DNA from: an uncultured Lachnospiraceae bacterium
Lineage (GTDB): Bacteria; Bacillota; Clostridia; Lachnospirales; Lachnospiraceae
Length of the DNA stretch: 64,000 nucleotides
Direction of reading: 5' to 3'
Assembly (NCBI GenBank): GCA_910578335.1
Contig: CAJTPU010000002.1
Location: forward strand, 124,001 to 188,000
The translations under genes were made by a program, and so were the position numbers. This document shows, in pieces, positions 1-6,870 of this stretch. The notes beneath the pieces were generated by a model, which saw nothing but the letters and a program-made list of their open reading frames with translations, was not told the origin of the DNA and did not search any database. Within the stretch, counting starts at the first letter, position 1. Each line of letters begins with the position of its first letter.

Positions 1-1854
1 ATGTCCTTTAAATCTCCCGATACGATTGCCACGGCTCTCATCAAGGAATTCAAAGAATTGCCCGCTGCCGAGATAAAAGAAGCTGTCAAAGCGGCATGGG
101 AGGAGCAGTCCGCCGCAAGGGAGGACATCAAGAAAAAGGGAGAAGAAACCCTGCGCTGGATGCGTGAGAACAAAAGGCGCGGCATTGTGCTTGCCGGACG
201 CCCTTACCATATCGACCAGGAAATCAACCACGGCATTCCCGAGCTGATTACTTCCTATGGCATTGCCGTCCTGACAGAGGATTCCGTTTCCCATCTTGGC
301 TGTCCCGAACGCCCGCTGATTGTCTCCGACCAGTGGATGTACCACTCCCGCCTCTATGCGGCTGCAAGCTATGTCAAGACCACGGAAGATTTGGACTTGA
401 TACAGCTCAATTCCTTCGGCTGCGGACTGGACGCCGTCACCACCGACCAGGTAAACGATATCCTCTCCGGCTCCGACAAAATATATACCTGCTTAAAAAT
501 TGACGAAGTAAACAATTTAGGCGCGGCGCGTATCCGCATCCGCTCCCTGCTTTCCGCCCTGCGCGTCAGGGAAAAGCAGGCAAAGCAGCGGACGCTGCAC
601 TCTTCTGCCATTGAAAAAGTTGCCTTTACGGAGGAGATGCGCAAAAATTATACGATACTCTGCCCGCAGATGTCTCCCATCCACTTTGAGATATTAGAGC
701 CCGCCTTCAACGCCTGCGGCTACAATTTTGTCGTCTTAAACAACGACAACAAACACTCTGTGGACATGGGGCTGAAATATGTCAACAACGACGCCTGCTA
801 CCCTTCCCTTTTGGTGGTGGGGCAGATTATGGAGGCGCTGCTTTCCGGCAAATACGATTTAAACCGCACCGCCATCATTATGTCACAGACAGGAGGCGGC
901 TGCCGCGCCACCAACTACATCGGCTTTATCCGCCGTGCGCTGGAAAAAGCCGGCATGGCGCAGATACCCGTTATTTCCTTAAATCTGGCGGGCATCGAGA
1001 GCAACCCGGGCTTCCACTTAAACGCCAATCTGCTGATGCGCGCTGCTTACGGCGCTGTCTTCGGCGATATCTTTATGCGCTGCGTCTACCGGATGCGTCC
1101 CTATGAAAAGGAAGCCGGCAGTGTCGATGCCTTGCATAAAAAATGGCTGAAGGTCACACAGGATTTTGTCTCCGGCAAACACATGAATTTCTTCCGTTTT
1201 AACCGTATCTGCCGGCAGATTATCAGAGATTTTGATGCCGTTCCCCTAAACGAGGACATCAAGAAGCCCCGGGTAGGTATTGTCGGCGAGATTCTGGTAA
1301 AATTCTCTCCTGCGGGCAACAACCACCTCGTAGAGCTTCTGGAGGCAGAAGGCGCAGAGGCAGTTATGCCGGACCTGATTGACTTTATGCTCTACTGCTT
1401 CTACAACCAGATATATAAAGCGGAAGAGCTTGGCATGAGCAAAAAAGCGGCACGCATCTCCTCCCTTGGCATATGGGCAATTGAAAGGCTGCGCGGCGCG
1501 GCTGCAAAAGAGTTCAAAAAAAGCCGGCATTTTACACCGCCCGCCCATATACGGGATTTGGTAAAATATGCCGAGCCTATTGTATCCATCGGCAACCAGA
1601 CCGGCGAGGGCTGGTTCTTAACCGGAGAAATGGTGGAGCTGATTCACAGCGGCGTGCCCAATATCGTGTGCTGCCAGCCCTTTGGCTGCCTGCCCAACCA
1701 TGTGGTCGGCAAAGGCGTTATCAAGGAGCTGCGCAGGCAGTATCCGGCTTCCAATATTGTTGCCGTCGATTACGACCCGGGCGCCAGCGAGGTCAACCAG
1801 TTAAACCGTATCAAGCTGATGCTCTCCACCGCGGTAACCAATCTGGAGGCATAG
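1..1854 (+). CDS. 2-hydroxyacyl-CoA dehydratase activase, C-terminal part (5' end outside window)
   Basis: This is the C-terminal portion of the large (about 1400 aa) activase related to the BcrA/BadF/HgdC ATPases, which primes the [4Fe-4S] 2-hydroxyacyl-CoA dehydratase component with a low-potential electron. The 617 residues seen match the DUF2229-type and dehydratase-like C-terminal regions: GRPYHIDQEINHGIPE near residue 66, the Cys-containing CGLDAVTTDQV near 140, and SQTGGGCRATNYIGFIRRAL near 295, with several conserved cysteines that could bind a cluster. The ASKHA ATPase domains are absent, so the gene almost certainly starts upstream and the ATG at base 1 is probably an internal Met. 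A hairpin terminator follows the stop. The family is clear; the acyl-CoA substrate cannot be told. Confidence 0.85.
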   Translation: MSFKSPDTIATALIKEFKELPAAEIKEAVKAAWEEQSAAREDIKKKGEETLRWMRENKRRGIVLAGRPYHIDQEINHGIPELITSYGIAVLTEDSVSHLGCPERPLIVSDQWMYHSRLYAAASYVKTTEDLDLIQLNSFGCGLDAVTTDQVNDILSGSDKIYTCLKIDEVNNLGAARIRIRSLLSALRVREKQAKQRTLHSSAIEKVAFTEEMRKNYTILCPQMSPIHFEILEPAFNACGYNFVVLNNDNKHSVDMGLKYVNNDACYPSLLVVGQIMEALLSGKYDLNRTAIIMSQTGGGCRATNYIGFIRRALEKAGMAQIPVISLNLAGIESNPGFHLNANLLMRAAYGAVFGDIFMRCVYRMRPYEKEAGSVDALHKKWLKVTQDFVSGKHMNFFRFNRICRQIIRDFDAVPLNEDIKKPRVGIVGEILVKFSPAGNNHLVELLEAEGAEAVMPDLIDFMLYCFYNQIYKAEELGMSKKAARISSLGIWAIERLRGAAAKEFKKSRHFTPPAHIRDLVKYAEPIVSIGNQTGEGWFLTGEMVELIHSGVPNIVCCQPFGCLPNHVVGKGVIKELRRQYPASNIVAVDYDPGASEVNQLNRIKLMLSTAVTNLEA

Positions 1855-1896
1855 TCAATAGAGCCCCCTTACAGGTCTGCTATCGTTAAATACGGC

Positions 1897-1942
1897 AATG
1901 CGCCGCCACAGGGAATTTCCCTTATGGCGGCGCATTTTTCTT
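1897..1942 (+). terminator. Rho-independent terminator after the activase
   Basis: A strong GC-rich stem, AATGCGCCGCCA at 1897-1908 pairing with TGGCGGCGCATT at about 1925-1936, is followed by a T-run. It lies 43 bases after the activase stop and ends that transcript before the oppositely oriented ABC gene set. Confidence 0.85.
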
Positions 1943-1993
1943 ATCTCACGTGTAAAAGCCTATACAAAGGCGCTGTTCTTCATCCTCGCGCTC

Positions 1994-2716
1994 TTATACC
2001 GTCACCGCTCTCTTTCTGGTAAGCAGCCAGGCGCCAACGGCAAAAACAGCGCCCACAGCCAGCATAATAAGCACTTGCAGCACATTTGCCAGATTTGAAA
2101 AACCTTTTCCCACTTCCGTCAGCCACACCATAATCCGATTTTTGTTTTCTATAGCCTTCGATATGCCCTTTGTCATCACACCCACCAGCATACAGAAACC
2201 CCAGAACACCCACATAAGCTTATTGCCAAACCGCAGATACAGGGCGCCGAGAACCGTGCGCAGCACGGTCATTCCCAAAACATAAGCGATTATCACGCGG
2301 AAGTCAAACAGAAAGCCTTCTATTGCTCTATACTCCACTTCCCGGTAAACCAGTCTGCCAAACCCCCGTTCCAGTGTGGCAAACAAGAAAATTACCGCCA
2401 TGCCAAGCAGATGATTGATGAGGGAAGACACAAAATTGGCAATATAGAACTCCTTTCTGGTTCTTCCCATGGTAACCATCATATTGAAGCTCTGTCCATA
2501 GCTTATCATCCCCACGATTATCCCCAGCATCACACATCCGGTAAGCGCCATCACTGTTCCAAGCAGGAACCACACCGGTTTTTCATCATTCGCCATGCCC
2601 ACTTTTTCAATGAAGAGCATCAACAGGATTCCCACGATTCCAAGGGCAATACTCATAATTGGTATAACCAGCTCTTCCCTTAGAAAGCACCATGTATTTT
2701 TTATCTGTTTCCCCAT
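1994..2716 (-). CDS. ABC-2-like membrane protein (second of pair)
   Basis: This is a 240-aa hydrophobic protein with about six membrane segments, e.g. IPIMSIALGIVGILLMLFI near residues 18-36 and VLIMLAVGAVFAVGAWLL near the C terminus. It is the last gene of a GntR-ABC ATPase-membrane protein-membrane protein set and probably forms the membrane part of the transporter. The start at 2716 is chosen because GAGGA lies 5 bases upstream; the reading frame stays open further upstream without a better ribosome site. Its upstream sequence resembles that of its neighbour, suggesting an old tandem duplication. No substrate can be assigned. Confidence 0.6.
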   Translation of the reverse strand: MGKQIKNTWCFLREELVIPIMSIALGIVGILLMLFIEKVGMANDEKPVWFLLGTVMALTGCVMLGIIVGMISYGQSFNMMVTMGRTRKEFYIANFVSSLINHLLGMAVIFLFATLERGFGRLVYREVEYRAIEGFLFDFRVIIAYVLGMTVLRTVLGALYLRFGNKLMWVFWGFCMLVGVMTKGISKAIENKNRIMVWLTEVGKGFSNLANVLQVLIMLAVGAVFAVGAWLLTRKRAVTV

Positions 2717-2821
2717 GTTTTTCCTCATTTCTGCGCTGCTTTTCTTTTCAAATTCATAAGAGATTACGAGTTTGTGGCAGGCAACGCACAGACACAAATC
2801 CCGCGACTTAAAATTTCTCTC

Positions 2822-3484
2822 TCAGACTCTGACTTCCAGCTTCTTTACCTCTTTTTTGTACAACAGAATCAAAATGATATCCGCCGCAACGGCTATTGCA
2901 ATCGCAGGCAGCCACCAGACAGCCTCCGACAACTGTGGCAGTCCCAGTCTCTCCATCACCCCATCCTCGCTCATCGCCGCCACAACAGCAATGCCAAATG
3001 TCCCGCCTGCTACCAGCAAAACATAGAAAACCAGTCCTACTACCTTTCCAAATCGCAGATATACCCAGCCCACAAGATTGCATAAAGTCACAGAAACCAC
3101 CAGAAGCAATGCGTTGCTTATAAACAGCATGCTGTTTACCTCCCTGCCGGCAAAAATACCTGTGCCGATTATGATACCAATCATAACAATCCCCGCCAGA
3201 TGCACCATCATTTCCATGCCGGCAAAGCTGTCCCTTCTGGTGCTTCCCATGGACAGGGTAAACGGCATATAAGTATTTATCACCGTCAATCCCAATATCC
3301 CCATGACAAAAATCATATACCCCACCCCATATCGGGACATCACCACGCAAAAGGCAAGGGGAACATTGCCAATCTCTTCTAATTCTGTCATAATGCTGAT
3401 AACAAATACCATTGCAACAATCAGCAGAACATTCTGTCCTACCGTCCTGCTCCAATACCGCAGGTTTCTCACGAATCCATCCAT
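2822..3484 (-). CDS. ABC-2-like membrane protein (first of pair)
   Basis: This 220-aa integral membrane protein has about six hydrophobic segments (VLLIVAMVFVISIM near the N terminus; AIAIAVAADIILILL near the C terminus). It follows the ABC ATPase gene in the same orientation and is its probable permease subunit together with the next gene. The start at 3484 has GGAG 6 bases upstream; an upstream in-frame ATG at 3496 lacks a good ribosome site. The segment GCGCAGAAATG just before the start also precedes the next gene. The family is inferred from topology and context, not from a recognised motif. Confidence 0.6.
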   Translation of the reverse strand: MDGFVRNLRYWSRTVGQNVLLIVAMVFVISIMTELEEIGNVPLAFCVVMSRYGVGYMIFVMGILGLTVINTYMPFTLSMGSTRRDSFAGMEMMVHLAGIVMIGIIIGTGIFAGREVNSMLFISNALLLVVSVTLCNLVGWVYLRFGKVVGLVFYVLLVAGGTFGIAVVAAMSEDGVMERLGLPQLSEAVWWLPAIAIAVAADIILILLYKKEVKKLEVRV

Positions 3485-3557
3485 ATTTTTCTCCATTTCT
3501 GCGCTGCGCTTCAAAATTTTCATCTTCAGGCTTGCTTTTACTTCTATCCGCGCCGTC

Positions 3558-4466
3558 CTACTCTCCTTCTGCCTGTCTTCCCTCCGACTGCAATGCCACA
3601 AATACTTGCTGCAGATTCACCGGCTGTACCGACAGCTCGGCATTTCCTTCTATATGCTCGCCCTCGCGAAGCAGTACGGTTACGCCCTTGCTTCTCCCCA
3701 CTCTTTCCTCGTGCATACAGTGCAGCCCCTTTGTCGCGGCATCCACCACATCCTCTTTTCCGCTCACATGTACGGCTCTTTCCAAAAGCGCCTGCGTATT
3801 TTCCTTTAAGATAATCCGCCCTTTATCCAGCATGATGACCTCCTCCAGTACATCGGAAGCCTCCTCAATAATATGGGTGGAAATCACAAAGGTACGTCCG
3901 CTCTCCGTAAATTCCTCTAAAAGCGTCCGGTAAAAATACTCCCGCATTACCACGTCAAGCCCTGCCACAGGCTCATCTAAAAAGGTAAAATCCGCTTTGC
4001 TCGCCAGCGCAATCACAATGGTAAGCATGGACAGCATACCCTTTGACAGCTTAATGACCTTCTTTTTCACATCCAAATCAAATTCTTTTATCAGTCTGTC
4101 CGCCATCTCCTTATCCCAATGGGGCAGATATATGGAAGCCGCACGCAGATAATCCTTTACTCTGTATCCGTTGCCCTGTCCGTTTGCCCCAAGCGCGCTG
4201 ATTTCTCTGGAAAAACAGATATGGTCAAGCGCCTTCCTGTTCTCCCAAACCGGCTCCGCTCCCAGCATAACCGTTCCTGCGCTTGCGGGATTCTGTGCGG
4301 AAAGAATGGAGAGCAGCGTTGTCTTGCCTGCACCGTTCCTTCCTATCAGTCCGTAAATCTTCCCCTTTTCCAGCGCAAGACTTACATTCTCCAGTACATC
4401 CTTTTTTCCGTATGTCTTTGTAATATTGCTGCATACCAGTTTTTCATCTGTCATCTTATTTTCCAT
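3558..4466 (-). CDS. ABC transporter ATP-binding protein (YtrB-like)
   Basis: This is a single-domain ABC ATPase of about 302 aa. It shows Walker A GRNGAGKTT, a degenerate signature LSKGM and Walker B FTFLDEPVAGLD, followed by the switch His in STHI. It lies directly downstream of a short GntR regulator and upstream of two membrane proteins, the arrangement of ytr-type transporters that respond to cell-wall antibiotics. Start choice is uncertain: ATGs at 4496, 4466 and 4454 are in frame, none with a perfect ribosome site. The C-terminal ~70 residues extend past the core NBD, as in YtrB/BcrA-type ATPases. Family is sure, substrate unknown. Confidence 0.85.
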   Translation of the reverse strand: MENKMTDEKLVCSNITKTYGKKDVLENVSLALEKGKIYGLIGRNGAGKTTLLSILSAQNPASAGTVMLGAEPVWENRKALDHICFSREISALGANGQGNGYRVKDYLRAASIYLPHWDKEMADRLIKEFDLDVKKKVIKLSKGMLSMLTIVIALASKADFTFLDEPVAGLDVVMREYFYRTLLEEFTESGRTFVISTHIIEEASDVLEEVIMLDKGRIILKENTQALLERAVHVSGKEDVVDAATKGLHCMHEERVGRSKGVTVLLREGEHIEGNAELSVQPVNLQQVFVALQSEGRQAEGE

Positions 4467-4533
4467 CCCTTTCTTTGTTTTACGGTTTCCGCTCATGACA
4501 AAGCTTATAACTTACGTCCGGCGCATCCGCCTC

Positions 4534-4896
4534 CTATTTGCTCTCTTCTATCATGACTACCAATTCTTCCTTGGTAATGCCTATGCTCTTTGCTTCCTCC
4601 AGCAGCCTTCTGACATAATTATCAAAAAATTCGTTCTGCCGTCTCTTTCTAATCTTGCCTTTCGCTCCTGCCTTTACAAACATACCAATCCCTCTCTTCT
4701 TGTACAAAATCTCCTGCTCCACCAATATGTTGATGCCCTTCGCCGCCGTAGCAGGATTGATTGCGTAGAGCTTTGCCAGTTCATTGGTGCTGGGCACTCT
4801 TTCTTCCTCCAGCAGAATATCCCGTAATATATCGTTTTCCAGCATTTCGCTGATTTGCAGATATATGGATTTTTCCTGCGTTAAAATTTCATTCAC
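4534..4896 (-). CDS. GntR-family transcriptional regulator, YtrA type
   Basis: This 120-aa protein has an N-terminal winged helix-turn-helix (residues about 8-75, with VPSTNELAKLYAINPATAAK as recognition region) and only a short helical tail. That architecture defines the YtrA subfamily of GntR regulators, which usually repress their own ABC transporter operon. The GTG at 4896 has AAGGAGG 7 bases upstream and is preferred to the TTG at 4899. The three downstream genes are its likely targets, and a perfect palindrome overlapping the start region of its promoter is the probable operator. The inducer is unknown; relatives respond to cell-wall stress. Confidence 0.85.
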   Translation of the reverse strand: MNEILTQEKSIYLQISEMLENDILRDILLEEERVPSTNELAKLYAINPATAAKGINILVEQEILYKKRGIGMFVKAGAKGKIRKRRQNEFFDNYVRRLLEEAKSIGITKEELVVMIEESK

Positions 4897-4988
4897 CAAT
4901 TTTCCTCCTTCTTTCTTTATTTCACAGCTCTCTTCCGTTTCACGCTTGCCATTTCATTTTCACCGGTCCTCGTGTCATAGGTAATTTA

Positions 4989-5010
4989 GTTAATTACTTA
5001 TGTAATTAAC
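4989..5010 (-). promoter_or_regulatory. Palindromic operator for the GntR/YtrA regulator
   Basis: This is a perfect 22-bp inverted repeat: arms GTTAATTAC and GTAATTAAC separated by TTAT. It begins inside the -10 hexamer and covers the transcription start of the regulator-ABC operon, so a bound repressor would block initiation. Autoregulation is inferred from position and symmetry. Confidence 0.75.
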
Positions 5011-5037
5011 CATAACACCAACAAAGTGTTTTGTCAA
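5009..5037 (-). promoter_or_regulatory. Sigma-A-type promoter of the gntR-ABC operon
   Basis: On the minus strand, TTGACA (5032-5037), a 17-base spacer and TATGGT (5009-5014) form a near-consensus vegetative promoter. It reads toward the GntR gene at 4896. The operator palindrome overlaps its -10 by two bases. Confidence 0.75.
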
Positions 5038-5087
5038 GCAGGAAAGAAATATTTTTTTCTGCGGACCGTCTGCATAAAATACGGGCA

Positions 5088-5133
5088 AAAGCCCAGAGCT
5101 CTTCGCAGGCACGCCGCTTAAGCTCCGGGCTTT
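5088..5133 (-). terminator. Putative terminator after the LytM-like gene
   Basis: Read on the minus strand, AAGCCCGGAGCTT pairs with AAGAGCTCTGGGCTT (one bulge), followed by a short T-run. It lies about 35 bases after the stop of the LytM-like gene. The stem is strong but the T-tract is short. Confidence 0.55.
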
Positions 5134-5165
5134 CCTTATTTTTCTTCTGTTTTTTTTAACGCGCC

Positions 5166-6170
5166 TTACTCTGCTAACAGCGGATTGACCTTTTCTCCAT
5201 CTACCGTGACTGCAAACAGCAGGTTGGCGCCTGTTGCCATGCCGCTCCTGCCGAGTGTGGCAATGACCTGTCCCTGTTTTATTTCTTCTCCTTCGGACAC
5301 CTGTATCTCCTGCAAATGCCCATACCGGATTGTAATACCGTTCCCCAAATCCACTACAATCACATTTCCATCCCGGCTTTCAAATCCCGTCTCCGTCACC
5401 ACACCGTCTGCAACTGCATAGACTTCATCTCCCATGTCCCCTGCAATATAAATATGGTCTGAATCCGTTCCGTTTTCCTGTCTGCCATACAAGCCGGACA
5501 CATTACGGCTGACGGTAGGCCAGAACCAGTCCTGATAAATCAGGCTGCCGGTTTCATACTGTGGCCCCTCGGACAATTCCTTTCTCTCATTCCTCTCTTC
5601 CATTGCCGCAAGCATATGTCTCGCCGCCTCCTCCGTACTCTCTACTTCAAAGTCAAAAAAACAGAACCAGTCCTGTCCAAAGGCAAAATGATTGTTGGTC
5701 AACACAAAATAGTAGCTGTCCCCCTCCGGCAGTTCTTTCTCCATTGCGCCAATATCATACCCTTCCGATATATCAATCACAACAATTCCCTGCGAATGAG
5801 GCGCTATTGCCGAAATTTCCATTTTAATTTTTCCGTTGTCCCCTTCTACTTCCGCTCCCGTCGACCACTGCATGACTTTTACTTTATTCTGCAGCTTTAA
5901 TTCCCGGTCCGAATCGTTGATAATGACAATTTCAAACCTGCCCTCCCCCTGATATACGGCGGCAAATCCCGCTTCGTCACCGTTTAAACCTGAAAACTTT
6001 GCATAGGCAAATGCACATAAGGTCACAAAGCACAACAGGCTGCACGCCAAAAGCAGCATCTGTCTGCCTTTCGTTTTACTCATACTTCTGCCTGCGGCAA
6101 CGGACACGCCTGTTTTCTTTTGCACAATGGTTTGTATGTTTTTCAAATTTTCCCTGTTATATTTTTCCAT
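5166..6170 (-). CDS. Membrane protein with degenerate M23/LytM domain, sigma-factor partner
   Basis: This is a 334-aa protein: cytoplasmic N terminus of about 35 residues, one membrane segment (LLLACSLLCFVTLCAFAYA, about 39-57), an extracytoplasmic region, and a C-terminal LytM/M23-like fold (about 225-334). The fold shows GDEVYAVADGVV, GNGITIRYGHLQ and a biotinyl-lipoyl-like ending. The zinc ligands look lost: the HxxxD site aligns with SDHIY, and the terminal HLHFE-type motif is NLLFAV, leaving only the His of GHLQ. It is probably a binding or sensing domain rather than an active endopeptidase. The ATG at 6170 has AAGGAG 9 bases upstream; the gene overlaps the sigma factor gene by 14 bases, the place where an anti-sigma factor is usually found. 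Confidence 0.75.
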   Translation of the reverse strand: MEKYNRENLKNIQTIVQKKTGVSVAAGRSMSKTKGRQMLLLACSLLCFVTLCAFAYAKFSGLNGDEAGFAAVYQGEGRFEIVIINDSDRELKLQNKVKVMQWSTGAEVEGDNGKIKMEISAIAPHSQGIVVIDISEGYDIGAMEKELPEGDSYYFVLTNNHFAFGQDWFCFFDFEVESTEEAARHMLAAMEERNERKELSEGPQYETGSLIYQDWFWPTVSRNVSGLYGRQENGTDSDHIYIAGDMGDEVYAVADGVVTETGFESRDGNVIVVDLGNGITIRYGHLQEIQVSEGEEIKQGQVIATLGRSGMATGANLLFAVTVDGEKVNPLLAE

Positions 6171-6720
6171 ATCCCGCAACTCCTTCCTGCGTTTCCATCA
6201 TCTTTTTCAGTTTTTTTCTCACATGGTAAAGTTTGTTTTCTACCTGCTTTTTGGGCGCATTCAGCGCAAGCGCAATCTCCGCCGGTTTCTGCTCATAGTA
6301 GTACCGCCTGTTAATCAGCTCTTTTTCCGTTTCCGCCAATTCTTCCATACAGGAGCGCAATTTTTCCGTTTCTGCATCCGCCGTTTTTCCTTCCGCATAT
6401 TGCAGGCTCTTCACCAAAATTTTCTCCATGGGTATTTCTCTTTTTCTTATAATAAGACGGTATCTGTCAACCGCCTTCGACCTCGCCACCACGGAAAGAT
6501 ACGAGGACAATTTTGCCCTGTCGGGGTCATATTTTTCAGGATGCAGCCACAGATAGATAAACACATCCGCCACACATTCCTCCACATCCTGCACGGAGGC
6601 GGCATTTATGAGAACCGAAGCTGCTATCTTCCAGAGAAGTCTGGAATATTTTTCTATGACAAAAGCGAATATCTGCTCATCCTGCCTGATAATTGCCGAA
6701 ATTATTTTTTTATCATTCAA
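6157..6720 (-). CDS. ECF-like sigma-70 family RNA polymerase sigma factor
   Basis: This 187-aa sigma factor has region 2 (about residues 10-85, with DVEECVADVFIYLWLHPEKYD and SYLSVVARSKAVDRYR) and region 4 (about 120-180, with RYYYEQKPAEIALALNAPKKQVENKLYHVR split by its helix-turn-helix). Size and absence of regions 1 and 3 place it with group IV (ECF) sigma factors. The start is taken as TTG at 6720, which has AAAGGAG 8 bases upstream; a GTG at 6729 overlaps that site. It is coupled by a 14-base overlap to the membrane LytM-like gene, suggesting that protein holds or senses for the sigma factor. The regulon is unknown. Confidence 0.85.
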   Translation of the reverse strand: MNDKKIISAIIRQDEQIFAFVIEKYSRLLWKIAASVLINAASVQDVEECVADVFIYLWLHPEKYDPDRAKLSSYLSVVARSKAVDRYRLIIRKREIPMEKILVKSLQYAEGKTADAETEKLRSCMEELAETEKELINRRYYYEQKPAEIALALNAPKKQVENKLYHVRKKLKKMMETQEGVAGYGKI

Positions 6721-6811
6721 TGCAGGCACTCCTTTCTCTAACAGACTTTTATCGACCGGTCATATATAATACGAATCAAAATGAAAAAACACTTACTAAA
6801 AATAATTTTTT

Positions 6812-6858
6812 TCAATTAAAAACTACCGTATACAGGCAGGACCTGCAGCGGTAGTTTT
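6812..6858 (-). terminator. Rho-independent terminator of the response regulator-kinase operon
   Basis: A perfect 10-bp stem, AAAACTACCG (6819-6828) and CGGTAGTTTT (6849-6858), is followed on the minus strand by a T-rich run. It begins 12 bases after the histidine kinase stop. Confidence 0.8.
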
Positions 6859-6870
6859 GATACGTGGATT

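Noticed and set aside
2808..3455. A 215-aa minus-strand frame inside the permease gene region
   Set aside because: It is the shifted-frame shadow of the membrane protein gene: Cys/Gly/Asp-rich, no hydrophobic pattern and no ribosome site.
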